Shown piece by piece: positions 33,901-46,014 of a stretch of 64,000 nucleotides of DNA. Made by a program: the position numbers and the translations under genes. The DNA is from Hofstenia miamia. Taxonomy: Eukaryota; Xenacoelomorpha; Acoela; Hofsteniidae. Below the pieces are notes generated by a model, which saw nothing but the letters and a program-made list of their open reading frames with translations, was not told where the DNA came from and searched no databases. The stretch is from positions 687,813-751,812 of the forward strand of contig CABFPE010000178.1 of assembly GCA_900660155.1 (NCBI GenBank), written 5' to 3'. Numbering within the stretch: the first letter of the stretch is position 1; each line of letters opens with the position of its first letter.

Positions 33901-36900
33901 CCATGCGTTATGCCTAGAAGCTAGAGGTAGCAGGATCCACAATGACAAAAAATATTGGATTTAGCATGTTCATTACGCAGAAACAGCAAGCATCGACACG
34001 TATGAGCCCAACAATACTACTAGTGAATCAAAGGAAAATGCAGAAAACCTGCTCATCCTCGTGTTGGATGGAGCTTGTCTTGTTGAAATATCCACGCGCT
34101 AGGAATCATTCAGCTATTTGTGAAAGATCATGGTGATTGAGAACCTCCAAATACTGTTGATAATTCATACTATCTTTGAAGATGTAAATCCTACCAATGC
34201 TTTAATGAAACCTGCATCCCCAGATCATCACCTTCTGAAGATATTTGTTGATTAGGGCTATGTAAGCTAAAGTATTGTGCTCATCACCCAAACAGACTAG
34301 ACGTAGTCGGGCTAATTGCACTTTGACTATTGTCGTCTGAAAATATCACCTAAAATTGCTGAAAATATTAAAGAGCAATAAATTCATTATAATAATATCA
34401 AAAATCTGGAAATCAACAATAGCAAAACTTTGCCGTACCAAAATGGCTACTCAAGAAAAAGCACAATCAAACATTTCCAGACTGATGGATTGGAAGGGAT
34501 GGACCAATTCCCTGGCCACCCCGTTCGCCAGATATCACTCCCTTAGACTTTTTTTTATGGGGTTATGTAAAAGATATCGTGTACCGAACAAAGGTAGGTG
34601 ACATTGCTGGCTTAAAGCAAAGGATTCGGAATGCCATTGCCACCATTGATGTACCTATGCTACAGCGAACATGGCAAGAAATAGAGTACCGACTTGATGT
34701 TCTTCGTGCAACTAATGGTGTCCATATAGAGGTCTATTTAATATTATTAAAAAACTTTAATAAATACTTATTAAAATGAAAAAAAATCTGATAAAGATAT
34801 CTCATAAATGCTTTTATAATAAATTTTTCAAATTGTAAAAAGACTTTGTGGACACCTTGTACATTTACAATTTAATGCGTGTAAAAATGCTAATAATTTT
34901 TGAACAACAATCTTACTTGTTTAATTTAAGATTTTAAGCTATTTAACTATACTGAAAAAGTTTGTGTTATGAATAAAGATTTTGAACCCAAAATGAAATG
35001 AAATGCAGAGATCGCGTAAATATATATATATTATATACAGGGCTGGCCATAAGTCGCTTCGAAGTTTAATTGCAGTTTTTTCATCTTTCTTAAGTATCTA
35101 TTCTATTTTTTTCTTTGATGATAGTAAAATGAAGGTTGGAGGTTTTATTTGCTTTTTATTTTACTTCAAAATTCCCACTCAAACACCCAGTTATAATAGT
35201 AATTTTATTGAATGTCATATTATTGATTAATTTGTAATTAATATCTGTAACTAAAGCTAGTGTTAAACCGACTTAAATAAAGTGCAAAACAATTTCATCG
35301 AAAGCAAAATTGCGTGTACTTCCCAGAGAACATTCATATGAATAAATTCATTCAAAACTAACAAAATTATAATAAAAAGTCACATTAGATGGCTGAAAAT
35401 CCCTCCTCTCTCTTGGAGAACCAATTCAGCTCGCACCAGCAAGTTGTCAACGGCACGCTTCAGTTCCTCCGATGTAACGCTTTCGATAGCCTCCTCGATG
35501 CGCTGTCGGAGTTCTTCCAATGTCGAAGGCTGACTGCAGTGGTAAACACGTGCCTTGATGAAGCCCCAGAACCAATAATCCAGAGGAGTAAGGTCCGGAG
35601 ATCGCGGTGGCCAAGGTTGTCCGGCGCCTCTTGCAATGATGCGCTCTTCCGAGAACTGCGACTTCAAAAAGTCTCGAACAATGGTTGTGAAGTGGGGCGG
35701 AGCTCCATCCTGTTGGAAAATGGTGGTAGAAAGAACATGTTTGCGGCGCAGTGCTGGAATAACCTGTGATTGTAAGAGTTCCAGATAATTTTCTGACTTC
35801 ACAGTATCGCGGAAGAAGAACGGCTTAAGTTTGAAAGAAGGGGTGAAGCCAAACCAGACACACAATTTAGGGGAATGCAATGACTTCGACAATGTTTGAT
35901 GTGGATTTTCGAAGGCCCAAATAACACAGTTGTGTGTGTTTACACACCCGTCCAAGGAGAAGTAGGCCTCGTCGGTCCAAAGAACTTGAGATAACCGATC
36001 TTCATTGCTCAGCACCCAGTGTGCGAAGTCAAGGCGTCGCTCCTTGTCTTCTTCGTAGATCATCTGGTGCGTTGTTATGTGATATGGATGCATACCAAGA
36101 GTCTGCTTTAAGATTCATCTTACAGAGCGAGAAGGAACGCCAGTTGTGTTTGTGACGTGTCGAGAGCTGCAGTGACCGAGAGGATTCGATTCTTGGAGAG
36201 ATGTCATGTTTTCAAGAACAGAGTCCGCATGATCTTCGCCAACCCGAACGTGGTTTGTCGTGCAAGGAGTAGGTTTCCTCAAACTTCTTCACCAGGTTGC
36301 GAATAGACGTTTCACTGAAAGGATCTTTGCTCAGTTCGTTTGCTCTCTTGTACGCTCTCATAGTCAATGAAGGTGATCGTTGGTTAGCGTAGTAAAGTTG
36401 AATCAACTGTAAACGAGTCTCCATCGGCAGTGACATCTTTCTGCTAGAATCTCCCGATCTCTTGCTTAAGTTGCAACAATTTAAATTCAATGAGCCAATA
36501 GCTATTAAACACCAAATTTGAATTCAAATTTCAATGATGTTGAAAGATAGAAATCGAAGGCTAAGATCAATTTCAATTGCAACATTTAAATTCAATGACT
36601 AAAACGAGTTTTGATGTGCAATAAAAAGCAAATAAAACCTCCTTTACAAAACTTATCATACATGCAGAAATAAATTAATTAAGGTATAAGACTTTCGAGA
36701 AATACGCATTTAAACTTCGAAGCGACTTTTGGCCAGCCCTGTATTTGTTAACACTCCATTTGACACATTAAGTTTTTAGAAATCAGCTGATTCTCGTGTG
36801 TATTCTTCGTCCTATTCTTATCATTCATCTGAAAGAAAGCGTCACTCGAGAAAGAAGAAACACAAATCAAAAAAGTATTTTACTTTATAATTTTTCTATG

Positions 36901-39900
36901 ACTAGATTCTCTCACTTGCCTTTTATATTGATTTATTGAGTAACCTAGTCATGTCTATTTTGCAACTACATATTGTCTAAATTTTAATTCATTGATATTT
37001 TATTCAATGGCCTTGGAGAACCTCTAAGCTAGATGTCAAACATCGAAAATAATTTAAAGTAAAAAAAGAACGTTTAGTAAAATTATTGTATCGATACTCA
37101 ACCATTTTTTCATCTGTTTGCAAAGAAAATTTATGATTATTGTGCATGATTATTTCTCTGCAAAATGAGAGAAGTATCTATTTGCTCTTTTTTTGTTTAT
37201 GCAGAAAATATTTGTCAACGAGTCGAGGCGAGCTTGGGCAGAGTATTGGATATACAACGAGCCTTTTTAAGAAAAGCAAACTTATAGTTTTGCATGTTAA
37301 TTTGATTATGCAGATTTCTCTTACTTTTTCATTCAACATGCCTTCTTATAATCTTATTTTAAAAATGTTTTTTAAATAATAGTATTTAAAAAAACTCTGA
37401 GGGCGCAATGTTTTTAGAAAAATGTCGAGCTGAAACGAGACTTATTGAAAGATTTTAAGTGGGGAGCCGAGCCGAACTTAACTTACTCAAAATTAAAACG
37501 AGCCAAGCCGAGTCGAGCTTAGACATTTCGGCTCGTTGACAAGTCTGATGTAGAACGATTTTAAAACAATTTTACAAAAATTGTAAAACAATTATTTTGT
37601 AAGCTGTTATAGTACATTGGTATACAAACTACTTATGAAAACGTAACAAAATAAAATATTATTTCTTTACAAAATAGACCGGTTCGGTTTAGAACAACTT
37701 ATTTTAATAATAACAAGTGTTAAAATTAAACTGTAATCACATTCCCATTATTTTCTATTTTCCAAAATGTCATCAGAATGATTAATAGCACGAAGAAGAG
37801 AATCACAACTTTTAATATTATGTTTCGTCTTGCTTTTAGTTTTGGATTCTCAAATTCATGAACTTTTGTACTACAAACACATCTAGTACTAACAATATTA
37901 CAATCTTTAGCATCTGCTATACTAACTTCTTCATTCCCGCTATTTATTGTATGGGATTGGTAAAAGGATCAGTATTTATAATGTGCGAGTACTGTTTGCC
38001 ATAGCGTTTTGTCATGTTCCTAATTCGAGTCGGATATCGTTTCACTTCTGCTTCTTCTAGACTTATTTCCTTATCTTCAATATTTTGTTTCTCTTTACTA
38101 TCAGTTGAAGAGCCATCATCAAACGTTGAGACTAACTGGTTTTCAATGTTGTGACTAACTTTAGGGCTAGACTCAATCAAGTTATCGGTTGATTTTGACA
38201 ATGTGAGATTATCTACATCATTAAACAATTTTATAGAAGAAATATGACAACGTATATACTTTGATCCATGTTTTAATAAAACCTCACCTTTATCATAGCC
38301 TGTAACTATAGCTGGTCCTAACCATAAATTAGGTTCACGTCTTTCAATCTTATATCAGCATCTTGGGGTCTAGTTGATCGACATATTGCATTTCTAATAG
38401 TTTTCGAACTTTCTGCTTCAATATAAACGATTTACGAAACTTATTCAAAATAATCAAATGATTACCTACCACATCGATCAAATACAAGCTGGTATGGAGA
38501 ATACCCACTTGAATGTGATAGAATTTTATTTGCAAAACACACTAGTTTCAAAAGTGTACCAATTTCAATATTTTTCTCATTCATAGATATTTATGTATCG
38601 TCTCCTTAACAGCATTGTGCCTTTCGACAAGACCTTTAGTAAAATGAGAATAAGGAGCTGTGTGTGTGGAGCTGAACATTAAGTTTGTTACAAAATTCTG
38701 TAAACGACTGTGCCCCAAATTCTATACCATTGTCGGTCAAAATTTTTTCGGAAGTGTCATAACCAAAACATGTAACACGAGCAGGAGCCCCAAATAGTGT
38801 AATCCAATTGGCCAGAAACGCCTTTTGAATAATGGCGGTTTCTTTTCTTTCTATGGCTACACAAACACTAAATCAGTAATATGAAGAACGCAAATTTTCC
38901 TATTCCCAATATCAATGAAGAAGAGATCCAATGCCAGTTTTTGATTAAAATCAACCTTGTAAGGAAATGCTACAACAGGTCTTTTGGGTGGTTTTCCATG
39001 CACACGACAGATTTTACAAGTGCGTTCAAGAATATTAAGATCATTTGCATCATAAGTTGCATTTGCGGATTTAAGTAACATTTTTAGCTTATGAGTGCTA
39101 GGATGACCCATTGTCGATGAATTTTGCCAATATCATTAGCACTCAAATTTTTAAAATTTGTATTACTAAACAGAACAGAATGAACAGCATGTATATCAAA
39201 ATTATCACCTTTACCACAGATTCGTAACGCATAATGACCACTTGGGATCACGACCAAGGGAATAGTAACTTCCCTTCAATTTCAATTTCATTACTAGCGG
39301 TATTTATCACAGTGCACATGTGCTTCAAAGACCTTAGGGAAATATGCAAAAGTAACTTTCCAGGTATTGTTTTAACATCTAACAATCGTTTGATCTCTCC
39401 TATTTCAATAGGCAACAAAACCCTATGTATAGGTTTCTTTTTGCTCCCATCACCAAAGAAAAGAGATGAAATAGAAGCACTTTCAAAAATATTTGAAAAA
39501 GAAATGTTAAGAGCAATTAAATATTTAAGCAGCCATCTCTTCTGCAACTGGGGTTTTAATATTAGTAAACAAATTCTGAATATTATCTATTCAATACATA
39601 ATTAGTAGGCTCTTCATATGTTAATATTGATATTTAAAGTTTTAAAAAAATCTGAGTGAGTTTACTGAGCAGATAAAATAGTTTTGTTAAAGTTCATATT
39701 TATTGAATATAACTCTCTTTATATGTTAGTTTTATAACAATAATCATAAAATACCTTCAAGCTTATATTGTTTGATTATATCGATTATAATAAAATTTTA
39801 AATGGCAAAAGCTTAACTTTAATGTATGCCTATTGTTAAATAGTCCGACTTGAGCTCCTGTATACGTATACAATTTCACATACTTATAGCTTTAAATTGC

Positions 39901-40916
39901 GATTTCAAAGATATAAATAGGTACTGTAATTAAATTCGTTATATAACAATTATTTTTACGTCTATAAAGAACATTATACATGTATAATAAACATTACGAA
40001 TCTTTTAATTTGCCTAAGCAAATATTTGCAAACCACGTTTTCATAAAATTATAAAGGCCGAAGACTCACTTTACAGATTTTTCAAATATTTGGGTCATTT
40101 TATTTACCAACAATCAGGCTACATTGTACAGTAGGTAGCTAAGGCTTATAAATGCATGGGTGCATGTAAATTAAATTTAAATTCAAAAAGTGGGAACTTG
40201 TAGTTAATAGTATAAAAGTATAAAAGGCCGAAGAACAGCCTAATCAATTTTTTTCTATATGTGATTAAAACATACCTGGATATCTGATGAAGGTGGTATG
40301 AAGTCATTGTTTATGGTTATCCGAGAAAACGTGTTATACATGTATAAAGATAGGCTATATTTGAAACATTACGTAAGAGGGCTTCAGTCGCCGCACTCAT
40401 TAATTTCTCAATATGCTCCCATGGGACTAAATATTTTAATGTCTGGAACTGACATGGCAGTGGGATGATACATTAGGAAACTAAGACAACTGATTCAGTA
40501 AATTTTTTAAATTTGTGTGAAAATACAATAGTATTCTAGTCTCGAGTGTTGTCTGATTTTAAATGGGCTTCAAAAATTCTTAATTTTTGTTTTCTGTCTT
40601 CGATTTCGTAGCTAATCGAATTCATTTTGTTAAATGGATAATTTTACTTAATTTTATACAAATATTGTATAAATGGTGCATGTTATTTAGGAAACGAAAA
40701 GTAAGCACCTCTTCTTCAACTTCTTCGTCCGAAAATGGTGACGGAGAAAGTGATTTGGATAAATTGAGGAAAGAACGACTTTTACGTGAAGCAGCTGAAC
40801 GTGAGAGATCAGAACGTTTGATTGCGGGTCTGAACCCTAGTCCCACCTCAAAATCACCTACACAAACATCAGCACGATATAATTCACAATTCAACCCTCA
40901 TCTTGCAAAGAGATAA
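30746..40916 (+). CDS. LENG1: LENG1 (leukocyte receptor cluster member 1) orthologue, five coding exons
   Basis: The protein starts [20 protein letters not shown], almost identical to human LENG1, and ends [13 protein letters not shown], the family's C-terminal signature. Coding exons are 30746-30927, 32283-32393, 32946-33113, 36780-36874 and 40691-40916, with phases 0,0,0,2 that fit exactly and give 259 residues against 264 in human. The protein is charged and low in hydrophobic residues, with a coiled-coil-prone start, a Ser/Lys/Arg-rich middle (exon 4) and a second helical stretch ([20 protein letters not shown]). Its function is poorly known; the nuclear location is inferred from the basic composition and the Cwc25-like N-terminus. 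Introns 3 and 4 hold mariner and LTR fossils. No disabling change seen. Confidence 0.92.
31472..31545. repeat. 38-bp tandem duplication in LENG1 intron 1
   Basis: TCATAATCTTCAATAAATAG and the following CGACTCATTGATAG occur twice in a row with a 4-bp link. Probably a simple local duplication. Confidence 0.8.
32283..32393 (+). CDS. LENG1: LENG1 coding exon 2
   Basis: Acceptor ttatttag/GAGGGA, donor AAG/gtaatt. It has 37 codons reading [14 protein letters not shown] ... EEQKEWEMK, the family's GHxNLF block followed by an acidic-basic helix. Too short for an ORF scan. Confidence 0.85.
32946..33113 (+). CDS. LENG1: LENG1 coding exon 3
   Basis: Acceptor gtttag/GTCGGG, donor AAA/gtaggc. It encodes [20 protein letters not shown] ... 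[11 protein letters not shown], matching the LENG1 GLLTYLGQS...PPWY and LDPL blocks. Confidence 0.88.
33880..34857 (+). mobile_element. Tc1/mariner relic in LENG1 intron 3
   Basis: The plus strand, across frames, gives [20 protein letters not shown], the block with the third catalytic Asp. A clean C-terminal stretch follows ([49 protein letters not shown]) to about 34750. The 3' end reads CTTTGTGGACACCTTGTA (34840-34857), typical of a mariner inverted repeat. The 5' part is heavily decayed and no left repeat was found, so the left limit is approximate. Confidence 0.6.
35036..36743 (-). mobile_element. mariner-type transposon with both inverted repeats and TA duplication
   Basis: The element proper is 35038-36741. 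The left end CAGGGCTGGCCATAAGTCGC and the inverse of the right end CAGGGCTGGCCAAAAGTCGC continue as CTTCGAAGTTTA, giving about 31 bp of inverted repeat with one mismatch, and TA flanks both sides. The minus strand encodes a helix-turn-helix N-terminus (36490-36212: [20 protein letters not shown]) and a catalytic part (36093-35380) with [19 protein letters not shown] and [16 protein letters not shown] count 37 residues between the second and third Asp (DD37D). A frame break separates the two parts, so the transposase is not intact, but the high preservation suggests a fairly recent arrival. It lies antisense in LENG1 intron 3. Confidence 0.9.
36780..36874 (+). CDS. LENG1: LENG1 coding exon 4 (Ser/Lys/Arg-rich)
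   Basis: Acceptor tttttag/AAATCA, donor AAAAAA/gtattt, phase 2. Encodes [20 protein letters not shown] then [11 protein letters not shown]. Its acceptor lies only 36 bp after the end of a mariner insertion with its TA duplication. Confidence 0.8.
37212..37541. mobile_element. possible small non-autonomous DNA element
   Basis: TTGTCAACGAGTCGA at the left and the inverse of the right end TTGTCAACGAGCCGA form a short imperfect inverted repeat about 330 bp apart, with GAGCCGAGCCGA-type subterminal motifs inside. No target duplication identified. Confidence 0.3.
37900..39560 (-). mobile_element. LTR retrotransposon fossil (copia-like order), in LENG1 intron 4
   Basis: Minus-strand parts in order are a protease-region segment ([20 protein letters not shown]), an integrase zinc-binding segment ([20 protein letters not shown] ... 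[10 protein letters not shown]), an integrase-core start ([20 protein letters not shown]), a second core block ([18 protein letters not shown]) and a post-integrase basic block ([14 protein letters not shown]). Protease before integrase, with no reverse transcriptase between, fits a copia-like layout. No LTR pair was found. It is broken, with several breaks, and looks old. It is probably the same family as the fragment at 3040-3550. Confidence 0.6.
40691..40916 (+). CDS. LENG1: LENG1 coding exon 5 and stop
   Basis: Acceptor tatttag/GAAACG. The leading G completes the split lysine codon from exon 4. Encodes [40 protein letters not shown] and [13 protein letters not shown], then TAA at 40914-40916. 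Confidence 0.9.
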
Positions 40917-42540
40917 TATTTTTTTATTTGTAAATATTGTTTAATTTTTTTATTTAGTTTGTTTTTATGATGTGCAGTTAATTTATATTCAAGTGCTAAG
41001 CAATTTAGCTTTTTCTTAGTTATTTACATATAAGCAATTTTTTGCATAAGCAATTGATAACACATTTGGATGAATGTTGATTACACTAATTTTTTCGAAT
41101 TACAACATTTTAAACACCGTTTTATAAAGAGAGTTGCATTTGCATCATTATATGCATACGTTGCTTATCAAATTGTTTTCAAATGTTAAATATTTAATTT
41201 TTTTTAAATTTTACTGCAACTTTTTTAAAATTCACTACATCACTTTTAATACAAGGAAACGTTGAACTCGAGTCTTAGATTAATAGATAGGTAGAAACCT
41301 GTAAACATTTCAAGCTGTTTTTAAAAAATTAATGATTTTATTGTAAGTTTTCATTTACTTTATCAGCTGTGTGTACAATTTTCAATTTTCAGCTCATTGT
41401 ATTATCGCAATAAGCACAAAAACTTAATATCATGAGATTATTCTAGCATCTCAAATCCGCACTTTTAGTAAAACATTTATGCCGCTAATGAACCTAAGTT
41501 TAACTAAAACGATTATATAAATAATTTGAATACGGTTTTTATATGTATTGCTTGGTTAAGGAAGTTTTAAAATTGCTTAGCTAAAGCATAAAATAAACAC
41601 AGCGCATGGGTGACTATTATTAAGAAAATTTAGTTATATTTACCAAGGTGCAGAAGTGTTAGTAAACAGCAGTGCGTTCAATCTTAAAACAATCTGGAAT
41701 GTACATGTGGTATGACTGCAAAAACTACGTGGTAAGAGACCTTTAAAATGCTGCAAAAGGACATCCAATGTTAAGGCCGCCGAAGTGCATAAACATCAAC
41801 TGAATATATGCAGTGATTTTTCTAACAATACCGTTTTCATTATTGAAATTTCCTGCAAGTGTTATTCCCAGCAACTTAGCCACCCTTTTATTTCATTCGT
41901 ACAATGAAACAATTTGCAATATTGGCACCAATGCCGTAATTATAGACATGCCCATTTCCTCGACAATCAGAATTTTTTTTGAAAGAATGTTTAATTTAAT
42001 TCACAAACACAATATATTCTCTAAGAATACATTTTTAGCCTGTTTTAAAGCATGCGAGATAGCAGGCAATCGCTTGTGCACAAATTCAATCTGATATGCA
42101 TCAAGTCAATATTTACGAAAAAAGTATCAAAGCTCGCAAGTCATTTTTTGAAATAATATTCTTTGCATTTCTTACATCAAAATAGTTGCCGTTTTATTAG
42201 AATTATTTTTGACACCTAGAAATTAAATTTAAAACTTAAATTTCGGCTACAAATCGTTTTGAACTTGACAAAAGAGTGATCCTCCCTAAACAATTTCCAA
42301 AACAGGCTCTTACTATAAGTCGAAGCTCAACTCATTTGGATATACCATATTCGGGAAATTAATTGGAAGTTACACGGTAGGCTTTTGCTCTAGAGCAAAA
42401 TACTTAAGTTAAATGCACTGTGTAGCATCTGTTACCAGACAAGATAATTGCATGCTCGGGGACAAACCAACACAATGTTCTATTTCAAAGGGACAAATGA
42501 CACAAAGCTCTCCTTGGGACAGCTTGCACCGAGCATTTTA
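40917..42540. other. LENG1 3' flank, nothing recognised
   Basis: AT-rich DNA after the LENG1 stop. AATAAA-type signals occur (for example about 41590), but the true polyadenylation site cannot be told. No other gene seen. Confidence 0.4.
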
Positions 42541-42542
42541 AA

Positions 42543-44330
42543 TCATTCCTCACTGCTTCTGCGTGTTCTAATTTCAATATATAATTGATCGACGGTAAGT
42601 TTTTCCATTTCTTGTCGTCTTATAGTTTTGACATATTTGTTAATTTTTCTTTGCAAAACGTTCAGTTCATGCTTCTTTTGACTTTTTAGTAACGACTTCT
42701 TATTAGCCAGCATAGATCTTAAGAAAGTATCCTGTATATATTGCATTCCTTTATTGCGAACTTTATAATTAGTAGTGTTGATTTTTAAAATTTGTAATAT
42801 TTGTTTTTCAATTATATCAACTTGATTATCAATGTTGTTGTCTCTTTTAAGTAGTTCATCCCAAACCATGTCATTTAATATTGTCTACATTTTGGTTATA
42901 TTAACATTTTCGATGTTGTATTCGGCTTTAAGCGGATATCTTGCTTTATTACAGGAAGCGAATTTAGGTTTCAAAGTAATTGCCATATGGTATATGATGT
43001 TACAGCTTCCTATTGGCGGTTCCATTTCTACTGTATAAACATTTTTATCTGTTAAATATGCCACGTCCAGTTGGTTTTCGTTGGGAAAAAACGTAGGCTT
43101 ATCTACTATGTTGGTCAGCTGAAAATCTTCAATTACTTGTAAAGTTTTTTGATTTGCGTCATCAAGTAATATTATATAAGCATTTTGGTAAACCTTAGAT
43201 ATAAATTTCATTATGGATCTTAATATCTTATTGCTTTCATGTTTTCTTCTTCTTGGTGGTAGATACAAATTGATAGCCACTATACACCCATACCTCTTAG
43301 GTAAGAACCTGGGTCTGCAGACTACTACGATCATTTCAATATCAGGTGTTGACACTTCTTTTATCGTTTTAGGAACATGAATGCACCAGGCCTTACTGAC
43401 ATACATAAGTAGACCACCCCCACCTGTTTCTAAGAAATTATCTAAATTGCGATCAAGTCTTATAAGGTAGTAGTTTTCTATATTTAGTGTCACATTTGGT
43501 GTATTCTTATTTAACTTCGTTTTCTGAATACATGCTAACACATAGGAATTTGTTAATCCATGGGAAATGAAAAGATTTTTAACAAAAGAGTAGTTCTTAA
43601 GTGCACTACGATTGGCTAGAATCTTCCGTACATCGAAAGGGTCCTTTAATTTTAATTTATCATTCTTTGTTGTTTTCTTGATTTGTGATAATCACCCCTT
43701 CGATAAATATCAGCAATTTGGACAATACGATTACCACCGAGGAACTTTAGAACTTTTTCAATTCTCAAGAAATCATCTTCTAGTTTATCAAATTTTTATC
43801 TTTGGTACTTTCCAGTAGATTGCTTATTCTTAGATCACATATCACTTGAGGTTTGATTTCCTTGATGCCATGATCCGTTTGATTAACTAAAGTTTTCTTA
43901 GATTACTTTTGTACAGCTTCGGAATATGATTTAGTGTTTTCAATAATTAATTTAACGTTATCTTCCAGCGATTTTAAGTATTCATTAAACTGTTTCTCTC
44001 CATAGGGTGGCATGCATGTATCGCATAACCATAGTGCAATACCTACATTTAGTTTTACATTTCCTTTGATAAGACCTATGTTTGCATTTTCAAAACCAAC
44101 ACGTTCTGCATGATAATGTGCTTGACATTGGAAACATTTGATTTCAACTTTATTAATTTGATCATAGCATTTTTTACATTTCCTAGTTGTTTCAAGATTA
44201 TCTTTAGTGCAAGGACTATACATTGTACCACGACTACTTACAGTTAGGGTGCTTTGTTTCTTTCCACATTTAATACAGTACGGCATACTAGGGTTAGTGT
44301 CACGCCTAAAACGTTTATGATGTTAAATGT
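42543..44330 (-). mobile_element. LINE copy B: zinc-finger ORF1 and APE endonuclease
   Basis: Read on the minus strand: 44286-43903 is a 127-residue frame with CIKCGKK, CKKCYDQ, IKCFQCQAHYHAE and LWLCDTC, a PHD-like zinc-finger ORF1 product. 43541-42885 is an APE-type endonuclease fragment (GGGGLLMYVSKAW, NLYLPPRRRKHES, LLDDANQKTLQVIEDFQLTN, DVAYLT). 42869-42543 is the basic linker that precedes the reverse transcriptase in such LINEs. The endonuclease's GDFN is changed to DDAN and its terminal SDH to YHM, so catalysis is doubtful. The reverse transcriptase is missing. The same family continues at 44440-46460 and 61990-64000. Confidence 0.65.
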
Positions 44331-44603
44331 AATGCAGAAGAATATATAAAGCTTACGTTTTCGCAGACTTTGTATATGGGAAGAATGATTAGAGAGTAGA
44401 AACTTTCTATTCTTGTTCAGTTCTGGTATACTTTGTGTAGTAGCTAGTGTTTAAACGATACCATTCTGAAATGGCTGACTGTATCACTTTGCTTTATTGG
44501 CTTATTATTTATCTTTAGTTCTATATCACTTATTAGATTTCTTTGTGCCTTCGGTGAAAAAATTATAAATTGAGTTTTGTCAATATTTAGTTTTAGTTGA
44601 TTN

Positions 44604-44973
44604 GATCACTAAATGATTCAAACATTAAGGATTTGAAGGAATCATCAGAATTAGTAAAAAAGTAATCAATTAAATTGTTCATTCGAGTTGGACAAACTGT
44701 ATTAACACAACGAAGATTACAAGTAGCAGACATTTCATTAATAGAATTTCGTTCATATGAATTAAAGTAATTAATATTAAAGTCACCGAATATATTTAGA
44801 GAGTTATAATCACTACATATTTCAGATATTTCGCCGAGTTTATAATTTAGATATTCAACTAGATCATTATTATTTGGATTATAAGTTCCTTTTATCAATT
44901 CTTTTTGGAAGCAGTTCTCTATTGATTAAATTTCTATCCACAACGATTCAAATATTTTATGATAAATTTCANT
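44604..44973. repeat. misplaced 370-bp contig between two Ns
   Basis: This block repeats 45895-46262 (the endonuclease end of LINE copy A) and is bounded by an N on each side. It interrupts the reverse transcriptase exactly between the palm block and the NIDKTQF block. Confidence 0.8.
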
Positions 44974-45409
44974 GATTTTTTGTGAAATTGTGAAATAATT
45001 GTTTAATTTTTCTACATCTGTTTGGAGGTTTTTTGTAGCATCAAAAGCATTTTTTGCGATACTTATTAGACATGTGTCGTCTGCATATTGGTAAATGATG
45101 AAAGACCTTTAGATTTTCCAATAAATTTATGACGTACCGCCATTTTTCTCGAGTAGAATTTAATTGATTAAAGAACTTTTGCCGAGCTTTAGATAAATTT
45201 TGTTCTTAATTGCTTAATTACTTTCTTTGATTTTTCGTAATTGGTCCAATTATTCATTCTCGACTCGGATTTCGCAAGATCAAATAATTCTCGCTTAATT
45301 GATACTAGTTCACGGACTAGATTATCGTCGGTGTTTGAAAAAGGAAATTTAATTGCTTTTACCCTAACTCTTCGCATCTTAATGTCTGCAACACTGTTTA
45401 ATGCCTTGT

Positions 45410-46014
45410 AGATTCCTTTTGCAATGTAATTAATCATTTTAAATCCAGAATTTAACGTGTAAATATAGTTAAATGGGGTGTTTCTTAGGGCTTTTCCATT
45501 TTTTCATCAGAGTAAGATAAATAGTCCCTTGCATATATGAATTTAAATTGCTTGTTTTTAATAGTTTTGTTACTAATATATGTACACAATGCATGATCAC
45601 TAAATGATTCAAACATTAAGGATTTGAAGGAATCATCAGAATTAGTAAAAAAGTAATCAATTAAATTGTTCATTCGAGTTGGACAAACTGTATTAACACA
45701 ACGAAGATTACNTCCTTTTGCAATGTAATTAATCATTTTAGGTCCAGAATTTAACGTGTAAATATAGTTAAATGGGGTGTTTCTTAGGGCCTTTTCCATT
45801 TTTTCATCAGAGTAAGATAAATAGTCCCTTGCATATATGAATTTAAATTGCTTGTTTTTAATAGTTTTGTTACTAATATATGCACACAGTGCATGATCAC
45901 TAAATGATTCAAACATTAAGGATTTGAAGGAATCATCAGAATTAGTAAAAAAGTAATCAATTAAATTGTTCATTCGAGTTGGACAAACTGTATTAACACA
46001 ACGAAGATTACAAG
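45410..46014. repeat. 300-bp duplication around N at 45712
   Basis: 45416-45711 and 45713-46010 are near-identical (both begin TCCTTTTGCAATGTAATTAA) and meet at a single N. It again looks like unmerged contig ends. Confidence 0.8.

Noticed and set aside
35389-36155. Plus-strand frames within the mariner
   Set aside because: Antisense shadows of the mariner transposase.
40020-40520. LINE-like [14 protein letters not shown] stretch in LENG1 intron 4
   Set aside because: One short resemblance among many stops, too weak to call.
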